Shown: positions 51,836 to 61,002, numbered from the stretch's first letter. The stretch: DNA of 64,000 nt from Fimbriimonadaceae bacterium (GCA_020847855.1 JADLBH010000018.1:62001-126000); one strand, 5' to 3'. Made by a program: numbers and translations. The notes: generated by a model from the sequence alone, not told the origin.

Positions 51836-52885
51836 ATGAAGGTCGCGTTGCTCGGGTTCTCGTCGTCAGGCAAATCCACCCTCTTTCGAGCCGTGGCCGG
51901 GCCAGAAACCAAGGGCACCTTGGTCGCAGTGCCGGTGCCCGACCCGCGCTTTGATGCGATCGTGGCGCAAGTCGGCCCCAAGAAGGCGACCCCGGCGAGC
52001 GTGATCGTGGACGACGATTTGGACGCTCTCGAACCCAGGGGAAGGATGTTCCCCCCGAGGTTGCTGGAGGCGGTGAAGAACGCCGATCTGATGTTGCTCG
52101 TAGTGAGGGCGTTCGACGATCCTTCCGTCCCGTATCACTGTGAACTCGATGCGGTGAGGGACGTATCGGCGTTCCTCGACGAGGGCCTGCTCACCGACCT
52201 CCAGCTGGTGGAGAACCGGCTGGAGCGGCTTCAGAAGTCGAGCACGGTGAAGAGCCCTGGCTCACCGGACTATGTCGAGAAGATGGTGTTCGACCGCCTT
52301 CGTCCGGAACTCGAGGCGGGTCGAAGGCTCCGTTCGCTCGAACTCTCCGACGAGGACTTGAAGATCGTCCGGAACTACCAGTTCCTGACGATCAAGCCGG
52401 TCGTGGTCGCGATCAACGTGGGCGAGGACGGTGCGACCTCGGGCGAACACGACTCGCTCTTGGGTGGATTGGCGGAAAGGGGGGTCGAGGGCTTCGTCGT
52501 ATCCGCAAAGCTCGAGCAGGAGTTGGCGTCCCTCGGGCCGGAAGACCAAGCTGAGTTCTTGGCCAGCTATGGTCTGTCAGAGTCGGCAGCAGCTCGCATG
52601 GTTCGGGCGGTGTACCGTTCCCTTGGGCTCATCACGTTTTTCACCGCCGGGGAGAACGAGACCCGAGCTTGGGCCCTTTCGGCGGGATCGAGCGCTCTGA
52701 AAGCGGCCGGAACCATCCACAACGACATCGCCAAGGGGTTCATCCGGTGCGAGGTGGTCTCCTACGAGGACTACAGGTCCCACGGCTCCCTGGATGCGGC
52801 CTATAAGGCGGGGGCGATGAGGCTGGAAGGGAAGGAGTACGTGGTCCAGGACGGCGACATGATCCATATTCGGAACAAGAGCTGA
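51836..52885 (+). CDS. ychF: Obg-like ATPase YchF/OLA1
   Basis: YchF is an unusual Obg-family NTPase that prefers ATP and binds ribosomes and stress factors. The 349-residue protein has a P-loop GFSSSGKST (where other members have GxPNVGKST), the NVGE in VVVAINVGED (G4-like), a helical insertion and a C-terminal TGS domain (GIRCEVVSYEDY region with KEYVVQDGDMIHIRNKS). The unusual SSSG P-loop is a lineage feature rather than a defect, as GKS/T is kept. Confidence 0.92.
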   Translation: MKVALLGFSSSGKSTLFRAVAGPETKGTLVAVPVPDPRFDAIVAQVGPKKATPASVIVDDDLDALEPRGRMFPPRLLEAVKNADLMLLVVRAFDDPSVPYHCELDAVRDVSAFLDEGLLTDLQLVENRLERLQKSSTVKSPGSPDYVEKMVFDRLRPELEAGRRLRSLELSDEDLKIVRNYQFLTIKPVVVAINVGEDGATSGEHDSLLGGLAERGVEGFVVSAKLEQELASLGPEDQAEFLASYGLSESAAARMVRAVYRSLGLITFFTAGENETRAWALSAGSSALKAAGTIHNDIAKGFIRCEVVSYEDYRSHGSLDAAYKAGAMRLEGKEYVVQDGDMIHIRNKS

Positions 52886-52894
52886 CAAAAGAAG

Positions 52895-52945
52895 GCACCG
52901 GAGGGGAGGGTTCCCCATCCGGTGCTAGCTCGCTGTTCTCTGCTT
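52895..52945. terminator. Hairpin between convergent ychF and lpxB
   Basis: GCACCGGA (52895-52902) pairs with TCCGGTGC (52918-52925), with an inner GGGGA/TTCCCC stem. T-rich sequence (TTCTCTGCTTTGTTCT) follows on the plus strand. It probably ends ychF and may serve both strands. Confidence 0.7.
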
Positions 52946-53006
52946 TGTTCTCAATCTTCGGACTTGTTGGGTCTTGGGAGACTGGAGGATCACTATGCCT
53001 AACACA

Positions 53007-54122
53007 CTAGGCGGTGCGGTCGTTCCCCGAAAACCGAGGGTCCCGCGAAACCGGTACTAATGCTAGGCACAGTCGAGCGGTCTCGCGGATGCAGCCAGCC
53101 GGTTCCAAGAGGCCCCTCACCTCAGCGTAGGCCTCAATCTGTGCATCCCGCTCGGAACCGTCGCGGAGAATGGCCTCGAGGTGCCCGGCGATCCCATCCT
53201 CGGAGGCTTGGTCCTGCAATAGTTCGGGGACGGCGCGTCGTTGGAGCGCGATGTTCGGGAGGCTGACATAGTCGTACTTCGGCCTACGAACCTGAGCTTC
53301 GAGGTTCATAAGCCATCCTCCGCGATAAATGACGACTTGAGGGCAGTTCGCGAGGGCGGCCTCCAAGGTTGCGGTTCCTGAACAGACCACGGCCGCCTCG
53401 CATCGAGAGAGGGCCTCGGCGGCACTCCGAACGATCGTGACGTCCGGCGAAGGCGGGCCCACCACGCTCGGCTCGAGCGCAGGCGCGAGGCCTACGACGA
53501 TCGGGCGGCCCAGCCTCCGGGCCGCTGCCGTGGCCGCGGCATAGTTCGCCCGGACCTCATGAACCCGGCTCCCTGGCAGAACCGCCACGGCCGATCCCCG
53601 AACGGTGCCTTGATGGGTCTGAGCCATGTCCAAGAGCGGATGGCCGAGGAAGCGAGCGTCCGCTCCCATTCGCCGAAGCGTCTCGGCGCTCCAAGGGAAC
53701 GGGGTGACGATGACGTCGCTCACGTGGGGGAGGTCCCCGCCTTGTTTGTCGCGCCTCCACGAGCCGGGAGGAGCAAAGTAGAGCACCTTCCACCCTGCCC
53801 GTTTCGCCCGTCGCGCCAGCTTGATGTTGAAGAAGCCGAAGTCAATCGGGACGAAGAGTCCAGGCTCTCCCCTTTCTAAGGATCGGACAGCGGCCCAATA
53901 TCCCCGCGCCGCGGCCGGAAAGGACTTCATGGATTCCACGATGCCAACCGCGCCCCACTTCGAAGAGTCCGCGATCAACTCGACACGCGCCTCTCGGAGC
54001 TTGGGCCCGCCGACGGCTTGAACCTCCCAATCGTTGGCCCCGATCTCTCTGGCCGCGTTGAGGATCGCGGCGGCGTAGGCGTCGCCGCTCGCCTCTCCCG
54101 CTGAAAAAACGACCCGGCTCAC
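53007..54122 (-). CDS. lpxB: Lipid-A-disaccharide synthase
   Basis: LpxB condenses UDP-diacylglucosamine and lipid X to the lipid A disaccharide, so this organism has LPS. The 371-residue protein begins VVFSAGEASGDAYAA (SxGExSGD signature). It has YFAPPGSWRRDK, the LPGSRVHEVRANYAAA block, and AVVCSGTATLEAALANCPQVVIYR typical of GT-B LpxB. The start is GTG 54122, overlapping the upstream gene's stop as GTGA. No other lpx gene is in the window. Confidence 0.93.
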   Translation of the reverse strand: MSRVVFSAGEASGDAYAAAILNAAREIGANDWEVQAVGGPKLREARVELIADSSKWGAVGIVESMKSFPAAARGYWAAVRSLERGEPGLFVPIDFGFFNIKLARRAKRAGWKVLYFAPPGSWRRDKQGGDLPHVSDVIVTPFPWSAETLRRMGADARFLGHPLLDMAQTHQGTVRGSAVAVLPGSRVHEVRANYAAATAAARRLGRPIVVGLAPALEPSVVGPPSPDVTIVRSAAEALSRCEAAVVCSGTATLEAALANCPQVVIYRGGWLMNLEAQVRRPKYDYVSLPNIALQRRAVPELLQDQASEDGIAGHLEAILRDGSERDAQIEAYAEVRGLLEPAGCIRETARLCLALVPVSRDPRFSGNDRTA

Positions 54123-55111
54123 TGTGCCGGAGGAGAGGATCGCCAGGTCGAGATCTGGCGAACGTTGGCGTCTAGGAGCCAGGCCTGCTTAGGGTCGCTG
54201 CTCGGTGCCCAGACGAGCAGTCCGAAAGGGGTGTGCTCCATGTTCGCGTTGGCCGCGATCGGCGTGCGGGCCCCGGTCCAAAGGTTCGCCGCCCAAGGCT
54301 TTCCGTCCATCACCAACTTGGCCCAGCCCTCGGGCAACAGGTTGCCGATCTTGCCACGGTACTCTAGGAGGCTCCTCCAGGATCCGTTCGCAGTGTCCAC
54401 GCATGACACGCCGATGTTGCCTTCGCCCGCTGGCCGGGTGACGAACGCTTCGGGCAGTCCCGGTCGCCACGCTACTCCCCCCACTTCGTCGCCCAGGGGC
54501 CGAAAGCGGCGTGCGCCCCCTCGCTCGTCAGTGGAGGCGATCCCGAACCTGCCTTCGAAGTTCGTCGGGGCCACGAGCCGCCCGTCCTCCCCGAAAAGTT
54601 CGTCGTCTACGAGGCCCGTGGCAAACCCGAGGCCGTCGAAGCGGCCCAAGCCGGTCGCCTTCATTCCGCTCTCTCCGTCCGCGAGGGTCGCGAGGGCCTC
54701 GAGCCACGGTTTGCCAGCTCGATCCTCCCAACGAAGCAGGAGCACGAGCCCTTTCCCCACGACCTCATAGCCCGAGAGCGCGGAGGGTTCAGCGGATCGC
54801 ACCGCTTTTCCGATCAAGGCGGCCGTCTCCCGGATCTGCTCGGCGGACTGAAACCGCGGGCTCGTCGCGAAGGCGCGGAGCGAGACCTTTTGCAACGCCC
54901 CCACTTTGCCCGCTCGCAAACCCCCCTTGTCGAAGACGACCCGCACCCCGTTTTCTGTCCATTGGAAGGTACCTTTGAGGGTGTCGTGCAACTGCTTCGG
55001 GTGGATTGGGACCGTATGGGCCTTGTCTCCGACTTGAAGCCGGAACGCGCCGGATTGAAGCGTGACCGTGGGGGCTTGGCCGAGAGCCGCCAGAAGGAGG
55101 AGAGTGGACAT
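54119..55111 (-). CDS. Exported hypothetical protein upstream of lpxB
   Basis: The 330-residue protein has a signal peptide (MSTLLLLAALGQAPTV). Its first domain (VTLQSGAFRLQVGDKAHTVPIHPKQL) looks like a copper-amine-oxidase-like beta sandwich, and later segments (LVDDELFGEDGRLVAPTNFEGRFGIASTDERGGARRFRPL) suggest a propeller or sandwich repeat. I recognise no family. ATG 55111 falls in the same CATG as the divergent small gene's start. It is coupled to lpxB, which may point to an envelope role. Confidence 0.62.
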   Translation of the reverse strand: MSTLLLLAALGQAPTVTLQSGAFRLQVGDKAHTVPIHPKQLHDTLKGTFQWTENGVRVVFDKGGLRAGKVGALQKVSLRAFATSPRFQSAEQIRETAALIGKAVRSAEPSALSGYEVVGKGLVLLLRWEDRAGKPWLEALATLADGESGMKATGLGRFDGLGFATGLVDDELFGEDGRLVAPTNFEGRFGIASTDERGGARRFRPLGDEVGGVAWRPGLPEAFVTRPAGEGNIGVSCVDTANGSWRSLLEYRGKIGNLLPEGWAKLVMDGKPWAANLWTGARTPIAANANMEHTPFGLLVWAPSSDPKQAWLLDANVRQISTWRSSPPAQ

Positions 55112-55298
55112 GGAATGTAAGGATTGTCCCCGATTTGACGCCGAGAAGTCGCTGTGTCGCGACGGTAAGGTCAACCCGCCCCGATGGGAGCAGGCTGTCG
55201 AGGTCGCGACGTTCATTGGGATCCGGGCGATTTGCACGATGAACGACCACCGTGAGCGGTTGCTGCTCGCGCGGCAGCCCGAGCAGACTCCTCGATAG
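55110..55298 (+). CDS. Small Cys-containing protein, 62 aa
   Basis: The protein reads MECKDCPRFDAEKSLCRDG and later RAICTMNDHRERLLLA. Four cysteines at 3, 6, 16 and 42, plus His47, could hold a metal or Fe-S cluster. A strong AAGGAGG lies nine bases before ATG 55110. The start overlaps that of the divergent gene. It is followed by the zinc-ribbon gene 27 bases downstream. The family is not recognised. Confidence 0.65.
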   Translation: MECKDCPRFDAEKSLCRDGKVNPPRWEQAVEVATFIGIRAICTMNDHRERLLLARQPEQTPR

Positions 55299-55313
55299 CG
55301 CGCCTCAGGCGGG

Positions 55314-55319
55314 CATAAT
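55314..55319 (+). promoter_or_regulatory. -10 hexamer CATAAT, leaderless type, zinc-ribbon gene
   Basis: Six bases separate it from ATG 55326. Confidence 0.5.
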
Positions 55320-55325
55320 CGGGCC

Positions 55326-56042
55326 ATGACAGAAGGAGGCTTGTTCGCCCTCTACCGCCTTCACCAGGTGGACGAGGCGATCCAAAACCTACGATCCAGG
55401 GCGGCCGCTTTGGACACGGGCAGTCACGAATTGGACGAGGCCAAGCGGCTGGAGGCCCTTCCCGAGGGCCCGGCCTCGCTTGCCCATACCCTTCGAGCCG
55501 AGCAGAACCGCTTGGAGACCGAACAAGGCACTCACGTTGCGAAACTCCAGAAGCTGGAAGCGGCCCTGCTCGATGGTTCGGTCCACTCCGAGAAGGACCG
55601 GTCGGCGGTGGCAGACGAGTTGGCAAGCGTGAAGGCACGGATCGCCTCGGAAGACGATCGGTTGCTCGAACTCCTGGAGGAGATCCCGATCGCCGACGCC
55701 GCCTCGAAAGCCCATGCAGAGACGATCGAGTCGCTCAAGGCCCAGGCAGCTTCCAAGCTGCGCGAGGCCAAGGCCCGGCACTCCGAGATCAAGGTGGACT
55801 TCGACGCCCTCGTCGCGAAGCGAGCGGGACTCGTTTCCGCGGTGCCGGACCGCCTCCTCAAAATGTATGAGCCGATCCGGGCCAAGAAGGGGGTCGGGAT
55901 GGGGATGCTCACGGACGAGAGCCGTTGCTCGATGTGCGGCTCGGCGGTTCCTGAAAAGGTGCGCGATGCGGTTCGGCGGGACGAGGTGCAGACTTGCGAG
56001 CAGTGCGGACGAATCCTGTTCCGGCTGGAGCAACACGCGTGA
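55326..56042 (+). CDS. Coiled-coil protein with C-terminal C4 zinc ribbon
   Basis: The 238-residue protein is a long helical coiled coil (about residues 10-180, Glu/Lys/Ala-rich) ending in a zinc ribbon with CSMCG and CEQCGRIL, the four ligands of the zf-RING_7/CT398-like family. Members bind nucleic acids or motor/secretion ATPases. It heads a three-gene operon with overlapping GTGA junctions (lipoprotein, then GT2 glycosyltransferase). A CATAAT promoter lies six bases before ATG 55326. Confidence 0.87.
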   Translation: MTEGGLFALYRLHQVDEAIQNLRSRAAALDTGSHELDEAKRLEALPEGPASLAHTLRAEQNRLETEQGTHVAKLQKLEAALLDGSVHSEKDRSAVADELASVKARIASEDDRLLELLEEIPIADAASKAHAETIESLKAQAASKLREAKARHSEIKVDFDALVAKRAGLVSAVPDRLLKMYEPIRAKKGVGMGMLTDESRCSMCGSAVPEKVRDAVRRDEVQTCEQCGRILFRLEQHA

Positions 56043-56731
56043 AGCCAGTTCTGTGCGCACTATCGGCTCTGGTGGTCTGCGGTTGCGCGAAGTTTCCAGA
56101 CTCGGGCGCTGTCGGGGCCACGACGCGGCTTGTATTCACGATGGAGGTGGACCGTCGGATCCGCAGTGGGCGGAATGCAGGTGAGAACGGCCTGCCGTAC
56201 ATCTATGTGGTTGCGATCATGTTGAGCAAGCTTGACAACCCGCCGGAGGACGGTCCCTTGCCGGTGATCAGCCCTGGCGGCAACGGCATTGTTGCGGGGC
56301 AGTGCACCCACTTCGTGATGTTCTATCCCCCCCAGGGCCCCGAGTACCAGATCTGGGAGTTTCGGGACGCGACCCTGAACGAGCGGTTCCCCAAAGGAGT
56401 GCCGCTCCAAACGACCGACGTGGGACCAGGGTCAGCCCGTGTGCAGTTCGAGATTGACCTCTCTCAACTTGTCCCTCTCGCGGACGTAGGCTCCTATAGG
56501 AGCGCGAAGGTGAACTTCCTCACCATGAACAACACGAACACCCAGGGCGGTGGGCGCGTGTGGGACGCCCGTGGCCAGTTCCCGGTTCAAGTGAACCGGC
56601 CGTTCACGGTGCCCCTACGGGCGAGCCGGATCTTCCGGAACGCCCAGACCGACGCGGTCGAGGGATCGGGCGACTGCGCCGACCCTGACTTGGACATCGT
56701 GGACTGGACCATCGAAGTCCGGAAGCTGTGA
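56039..56731 (+). CDS. Lipoprotein, hypothetical
   Basis: The 230-residue protein has a lipoprotein-type signal (MKPVLCALSALVVCGCAK). A beta-rich domain (VGATTRLVFTMEVDRRIRSGR, NGLPYIYVVAIML, QCTHFVMFYPPQGPEYQIWEFRDATLNERF, FEIDLSQLVPLADVGSYRSAKVNFLTMNNTN) follows. No family is recognised. GTG 56039 overlaps the zinc-ribbon stop as GTGA, and its own stop overlaps the GT2 start. Confidence 0.65.
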   Translation: MKPVLCALSALVVCGCAKFPDSGAVGATTRLVFTMEVDRRIRSGRNAGENGLPYIYVVAIMLSKLDNPPEDGPLPVISPGGNGIVAGQCTHFVMFYPPQGPEYQIWEFRDATLNERFPKGVPLQTTDVGPGSARVQFEIDLSQLVPLADVGSYRSAKVNFLTMNNTNTQGGGRVWDARGQFPVQVNRPFTVPLRASRIFRNAQTDAVEGSGDCADPDLDIVDWTIEVRKL

Positions 56732-57651
56732 GCCAACGCCCAAGGGTCAGCGTGCTGCTGACGTGCTTCAACCATTTGGTGTACCTCCCCGCGTGCCTCG
56801 ATGGCCTCTCGCGGCAGACCTTTCGGGACTTCGAGGTGATCGCTATGGACGATGGCTCCTCCGATGGAACTCGGGCCTTCTTGCAAGAGCGGTCCGATGG
56901 ATTGCGCGTCGTGTTCAACGAGCAGAACTTGGGAACCTATGCGACTTTGAACCGTGGTCTCGATCTCGCTCAAGGCGAGTTTATCGCCGTGCTGAACGAC
57001 GACGACTTTTGGCACCCCGAGAAGCTGGAGCGCCAGGTCTCACTGATGGAGGAACGGAAGGACGTGGGGCTGGTTCACACCGATGGATCGTTCATTGATG
57101 GGGAAGGAGCCGTCTTGCATGGCTCTCCGCTCGGCTTCGAGTTCCCGAGGACCGAGACGGGCGACGTTTTGCTCGACTTGTGCCACGCGAACAAGATCAT
57201 CGCGAGCTCGGTGCTGGTCCGAAGCGAGTGCTTCGAGCAGCTCGGAGGCTTCGATCCGTCCTACTTCGGTTCGGGTGATTGGCAGATGTGGCTACGGGTG
57301 GCAGAGAAGTGGAAGATCGGATTCGTGGAAGGGCGGCTCACCGACTATCGCGTACACGGCGGGAACGCCTCCCACAAGCTGGAAAGGATCTGGAGGGACG
57401 ACGAGGCGCTCCGAACGTGGCTGAAGCCTAGGTTCGCGAAGTGGGTGGGCCGGTTCCCAACGAGGCCGCTCCGCCGGGCGGAGGCCCACAACTTGGCGTG
57501 CCTGGGCACGGTCCAGGCGCTCAATGGCAAGCCAAAGGAGGCCAGGCGGAGCTATGCCGCCTCGATTCGGCTGAGGCCAGGACGATGGCAGTCCTGGTTG
57601 CGCTACTTCGTCACGTTCCTCCCAAGAAGCGTCTTCCGTCGGCTCCTCTAG
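56728..57651 (+). CDS. Family 2 glycosyltransferase
   Basis: The 307-residue cytoplasmic enzyme has a GT-A fold: SVLLTCFNHLVYLPACLDGL, the nucleotide-sugar DDGSSDGT, ATLNRGLDLAQGEFIAVLNDDDFW (DxD region) and FDPSYFGSGDWQMWLRVAEKW, then a basic C-terminal extension of about 70 residues. It likely adds a sugar to a surface glycan. GTG 56728 overlaps the lipoprotein stop as GTGA. Confidence 0.92.
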   Translation: MSQRPRVSVLLTCFNHLVYLPACLDGLSRQTFRDFEVIAMDDGSSDGTRAFLQERSDGLRVVFNEQNLGTYATLNRGLDLAQGEFIAVLNDDDFWHPEKLERQVSLMEERKDVGLVHTDGSFIDGEGAVLHGSPLGFEFPRTETGDVLLDLCHANKIIASSVLVRSECFEQLGGFDPSYFGSGDWQMWLRVAEKWKIGFVEGRLTDYRVHGGNASHKLERIWRDDEALRTWLKPRFAKWVGRFPTRPLRRAEAHNLACLGTVQALNGKPKEARRSYAASIRLRPGRWQSWLRYFVTFLPRSVFRRLL

Positions 57652-57681
57652 CTGGGTTGCGTGAGCAACCGAAGGTTCCGG

Positions 57682-59022
57682 CTAGCCTCCGCGCGAGCGT
57701 CGGCCTTTGCGGTAGGCGGCGACGTCCACCTCGCGCGGTCGGCCCAGATTAGCCTCCAGGAGGAAGTCCTTGCGATAGGTCGCTGCTCGGACCACGGGCA
57801 GTTCGACCGCAGGGAGGTCCAAGGGGTCGGTCACCCCATAGATCGTGGCAATCCGGCTCAAGACGCCTCCCAGGTCGCCGAGGTTGCCCGTGTTCACCTT
57901 TCTCTCGGTGAGGGTGGCGAGGCCCGCCTCGGAGCGGATCACGTCGCCCACCCGGATCGAATAGGGGAACCCACCGAGATGGACGATCACTCGCTCGTCC
58001 TGTGGGAGGTAGAGGCGCTTGGCGGAACGAAGCTGGGTGCCACGCCAGTATGGGCACACCCTGCCTGCCCGAACGAAGACGGCGGCGAGGCGCGGGTCGG
58101 CGACGATCGCATCCGCCGCCGCAGGACCTTCGACGACCTTGCCGTCTCCGAGGCGAACGACTTGCAGTTCACCGCCAGGTGTGACGTCCAGGCCTAGCTT
58201 CTTGAAGTTGGCCGTGAACGCGGTGGGGGTTCGCTCTTTATAGGAGAGCATCGCCGTCCCCAACGAGCCAGAGCCGCCTTTGAGGCACGCAAACTGGATG
58301 AACCCAGCGCTGACGAGTCCCGTGTCGTAGGTGTTGACCGAATCGAAGCCGCCTTCGAGAAGCGAGACCGCGAGGAGCACCCTCCGTTCGGAAGCGGAGA
58401 GGCCAGCCGAGTTGCAGGCTCGGGTCAATTCTGAGTCCGGAAGATCGCGCGCTTTGGTGCCCATGGTGGCCACGCCGCTATGGGCTCGATAGTAGGGGTA
58501 GCGATCGCGAACGCGGACACAGTCGCCGAACTCCACCTTGACCCCGTCGTGAAAGACGAATCTGTACCGGTTCGGTCTGACCGCCTCCACCATCACCGGT
58601 GCCTCGCCAAGTCGTTCTGCCATCCCTGCCGGCATGGGCTCGGCGAATTGGGGGCTCATGAGCGGAACGTCGCCGAGGTTCTTGGCCCTCGCGACCGCTT
58701 GGGCCGCATGCTTGTCGAAGTCGTACTTTCGGTGGGCCCAACCCTCCCAGAGCGCGAGCTCGATCGTGGGCGGGACGGGCACACGGGTCGGGGCGACCTT
58801 TCCGGAGCCGTAGAGCCGATAAAGCCTGAGCAGGTATTCGGAGCCGGTTGGGCTGATTTGAGCCACCCACTCTTGCGAGTCCCGCAAGAGTGGGCTGACT
58901 TGGTTGCGCTTGGGCTCGCTCCAGTACTTGAGCACCTGGGCGACCTCGTTCGAGGTGAAGGCGCACTGCCCGGTCGCGGCAAGTGCCGCTGCAGTCACCG
59001 AAGCCAGCCACCTAGCCCTCAT
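57682..59022 (-). CDS. Exported lysozyme-like protein
   Basis: The 446-residue protein has a signal peptide (WLASVTAAALAATGQCAF). Its middle has LLAVSLLEGGFDSVNTYDTGLVSAGFIQFACLKGGSG, where a Glu followed by NTYDTG and GFIQF matches lysozyme-like or chitosanase-like peptidoglycan hydrolases. N- and C-terminal regions are unassigned. ATG 59022 has TACAAT six bases upstream. It is likely periplasmic and single-gene. Confidence 0.68.
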   Translation of the reverse strand: MRARWLASVTAAALAATGQCAFTSNEVAQVLKYWSEPKRNQVSPLLRDSQEWVAQISPTGSEYLLRLYRLYGSGKVAPTRVPVPPTIELALWEGWAHRKYDFDKHAAQAVARAKNLGDVPLMSPQFAEPMPAGMAERLGEAPVMVEAVRPNRYRFVFHDGVKVEFGDCVRVRDRYPYYRAHSGVATMGTKARDLPDSELTRACNSAGLSASERRVLLAVSLLEGGFDSVNTYDTGLVSAGFIQFACLKGGSGSLGTAMLSYKERTPTAFTANFKKLGLDVTPGGELQVVRLGDGKVVEGPAAADAIVADPRLAAVFVRAGRVCPYWRGTQLRSAKRLYLPQDERVIVHLGGFPYSIRVGDVIRSEAGLATLTERKVNTGNLGDLGGVLSRIATIYGVTDPLDLPAVELPVVRAATYRKDFLLEANLGRPREVDVAAYRKGRRSRGG

Positions 59023-59028
59023 GATTCC

Positions 59029-59034
59029 ATTGTA
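59029..59034 (-). promoter_or_regulatory. -10 hexamer TACAAT, leaderless type, lysozyme-like gene
   Basis: Six bases separate it from ATG 59022. Confidence 0.55.
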
Positions 59035-59102
59035 GGCGATTGGGTTGGAATCCGGAGGTTGCGCCGCGCTCCCCCTTCGGCCATGTGTCAGACTGACTGG
59101 CG

Positions 59103-60506
59103 ATGCGGCCGCCGAACTGGGTGATCGTCCTTGCCTGCATCGTTCCGTTCCTCGGTTGGTGGGCGTATGGCCTCTTCGACCTCGACGAGGGCTTCTATGC
59201 CGCTGTGGTCTCCGACATGTTGCGGCGCGGGGATTGGATCACGCCCACGTACAACGGGGTGCCATGGTTCGAGAAGCCCATCCTCGCCTACTGGCTCGCG
59301 ATGCCTTCGGTGCTCGCGCTCGGCCCGGAGTGGGGCCCTAGGCTGCCGAGCGTCCTGTGTACTTTGCTCACCGCATGGATGCTCTCTCGCTTTGCCCTCC
59401 AAGAGTATGGCAAGGCCGCGGGCCAGGTCGTCCCGATCGTCTACTGCTCCAGCCTCTTGCCGCTCGGCCTGGGCCGGATGATGATGACGGACGCCCCCCT
59501 CGTGGCGGCAATGACGGGCGGTCTTCTAGCTACGTGGGGCTCGGTGACCGGTGCGCGAGGCTCGCTCGCTTTGAGCCGCAGCCTCGCGGGACTTGCGATC
59601 GGTCTGGCTGTGCTTGCAAAGGGGCCGGTCGGGCTCGTGTTGTTCACCGGGATCCTGATCCTGCTCGCATGGGTGGACACCGAGGCCCGCCCACGACTTG
59701 CGCGCGGGTGGTGGTGGTTCCTTTCCGTGTTTCTCGCCGTTGTGTCGGCTTGGTATGTGCCTTGCTTTCTTGCGAACGGTCAAGCCTTCGTTCAGGAGTT
59801 CTTGATCGAACAGAACGTCGGTCGTTTCACGGGTGGCGACCGATCCCACAGCGTGCCGCCTTGGGCTCACCCGGTCTACTACCCGGTGATCCTGGCGGCC
59901 GGACTGCTCCCTTTTTGGCCCTTCGTAGCTCGGAAGTTCCTGAGACGGGAGCAGCGGGCGGACGGCTTCTTGCTCGTTTGGGCGGTGGTGGTGCTCGCGT
60001 TCTTCACCATGAGCGGCACCAAGCTGCCGCACTACGTGCTCCCCGCGGCTCCTCCGTTGGCTGTCTTGATCGGTAGGGCCTTGGCGTCCAAGCTGGAGGC
60101 CGGGTTCAGCAGAGGGTGGGGATGGCTGCTCGGTTGGCCGGTTGCGGCCTGCGCCTTGGCGAACGCCGTGTTCTATCGGGACTGGGATCAGCGGATGCGC
60201 GAGGTGCAGTCCTTGGCAAGGTACGCCTCGGGCAAAGGGGCGGGATTGGTGGTCTATCGGATCGGGCGCGAGGGAGACCCTGGCACGGGCGGCTTGGAAC
60301 TCCAGGAGACGAGCCACCCGAGCGTACTGTTCTATTATCGAGGCTTGACGACGCTGACGGACGAGGAGGCTGCGCTGGATCGGGAACGCCTGCCGTTCTT
60401 CGTCTTGACGAGGGCAGGGCGCTGGAACCCACCATCGGGTTGGGGCTATGAAACAGTGCCGATCGTGCAAGACAAATACCGCCTCTATCTCGTGAAGGCC
60501 CGTTAG
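59103..60506 (+). CDS. GT39/ArnT-type membrane glycosyltransferase
   Basis: The 467-residue protein has about ten helices and the GT-C signature at its first external loop: GLFDLDEGFYAAVVSDMLRRGDWITPTYNGVPWFEKPILAYWL. This has the catalytic acidic residue in LDEG and the conserved EKPxLxYW. Such enzymes move a lipid-linked sugar to lipid A or protein in the periplasm, and lipid A is made here (lpxB). The C-terminal soluble domain (LTTLTDEEAALDRERLPFFVL) completes the ArnT layout. Its stop overlaps the convergent GNAT gene (TTAG). Confidence 0.9.
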   Translation: MRPPNWVIVLACIVPFLGWWAYGLFDLDEGFYAAVVSDMLRRGDWITPTYNGVPWFEKPILAYWLAMPSVLALGPEWGPRLPSVLCTLLTAWMLSRFALQEYGKAAGQVVPIVYCSSLLPLGLGRMMMTDAPLVAAMTGGLLATWGSVTGARGSLALSRSLAGLAIGLAVLAKGPVGLVLFTGILILLAWVDTEARPRLARGWWWFLSVFLAVVSAWYVPCFLANGQAFVQEFLIEQNVGRFTGGDRSHSVPPWAHPVYYPVILAAGLLPFWPFVARKFLRREQRADGFLLVWAVVVLAFFTMSGTKLPHYVLPAAPPLAVLIGRALASKLEAGFSRGWGWLLGWPVAACALANAVFYRDWDQRMREVQSLARYASGKGAGLVVYRIGREGDPGTGGLELQETSHPSVLFYYRGLTTLTDEEAALDRERLPFFVLTRAGRWNPPSGWGYETVPIVQDKYRLYLVKAR

Positions 60507-61000
60507 GTGCCTACGGTCGCGCTTCGGCGCTCGAGGAGGACCACGTCCCGCCACGCCCCAGCCGTCTGAACGACACGTTCACGAGTGCCGACGGTTCGGA
60601 ATCCAACCTTATGGTGGAGAGCCAGGCTCGCTGCGTTCTCCGGGAAGACACCGGCGACCAGGGTCCAGATGCCGGCTCGCTCCGAATCGTCCAGGAGCGC
60701 GCTCATGAGTGCGAGGCCCACCCCCTTGCCCCTCGCCGAGGCCGCAACGTAGACGCTCACCTCGGCCACGCCTCGGTAGGCACAGCGAGACGACGTGGGG
60801 GATAGGGCGGCCCATCCAACGGTCTCCGCGCCCGCGACCGCAACGAGCCTGCACTCTTGGAGGTGGGTCGCGTCGAAGACGGGCCATTCGGGCGGCTCGG
60901 ACTCGCAGGTCGCGTGGCCCGTCTCGATCCCTTCGGCATAGATCCGGGCCACATCCATCGCATCCAAGGGCGACATGGCGCGGACGGTGGGCGAAAGCAC
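60503..61000 (-). CDS. GNAT N-acetyltransferase, phosphinothricin acetyltransferase-like
   Basis: The 165-residue protein has the Pat/YncA pattern: MDVARIYAEGIETGHATCE, VAEVSVYVAASARGKGVGLALMSALL (acetyl-CoA loop RGKGVG) and FPENAASLALHHKVGFRTVGTRERV. Enzymes of this group acetylate phosphinothricin, methionine sulfoximine or similar amines, but many are metabolic. It follows comEA by two bases on the same strand. Confidence 0.9.
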   Translation of the reverse strand: MLSPTVRAMSPLDAMDVARIYAEGIETGHATCESEPPEWPVFDATHLQECRLVAVAGAETVGWAALSPTSSRCAYRGVAEVSVYVAASARGKGVGLALMSALLDDSERAGIWTLVAGVFPENAASLALHHKVGFRTVGTRERVVQTAGAWRDVVLLERRSATVGT

Positions 61001-61002
61001 CG

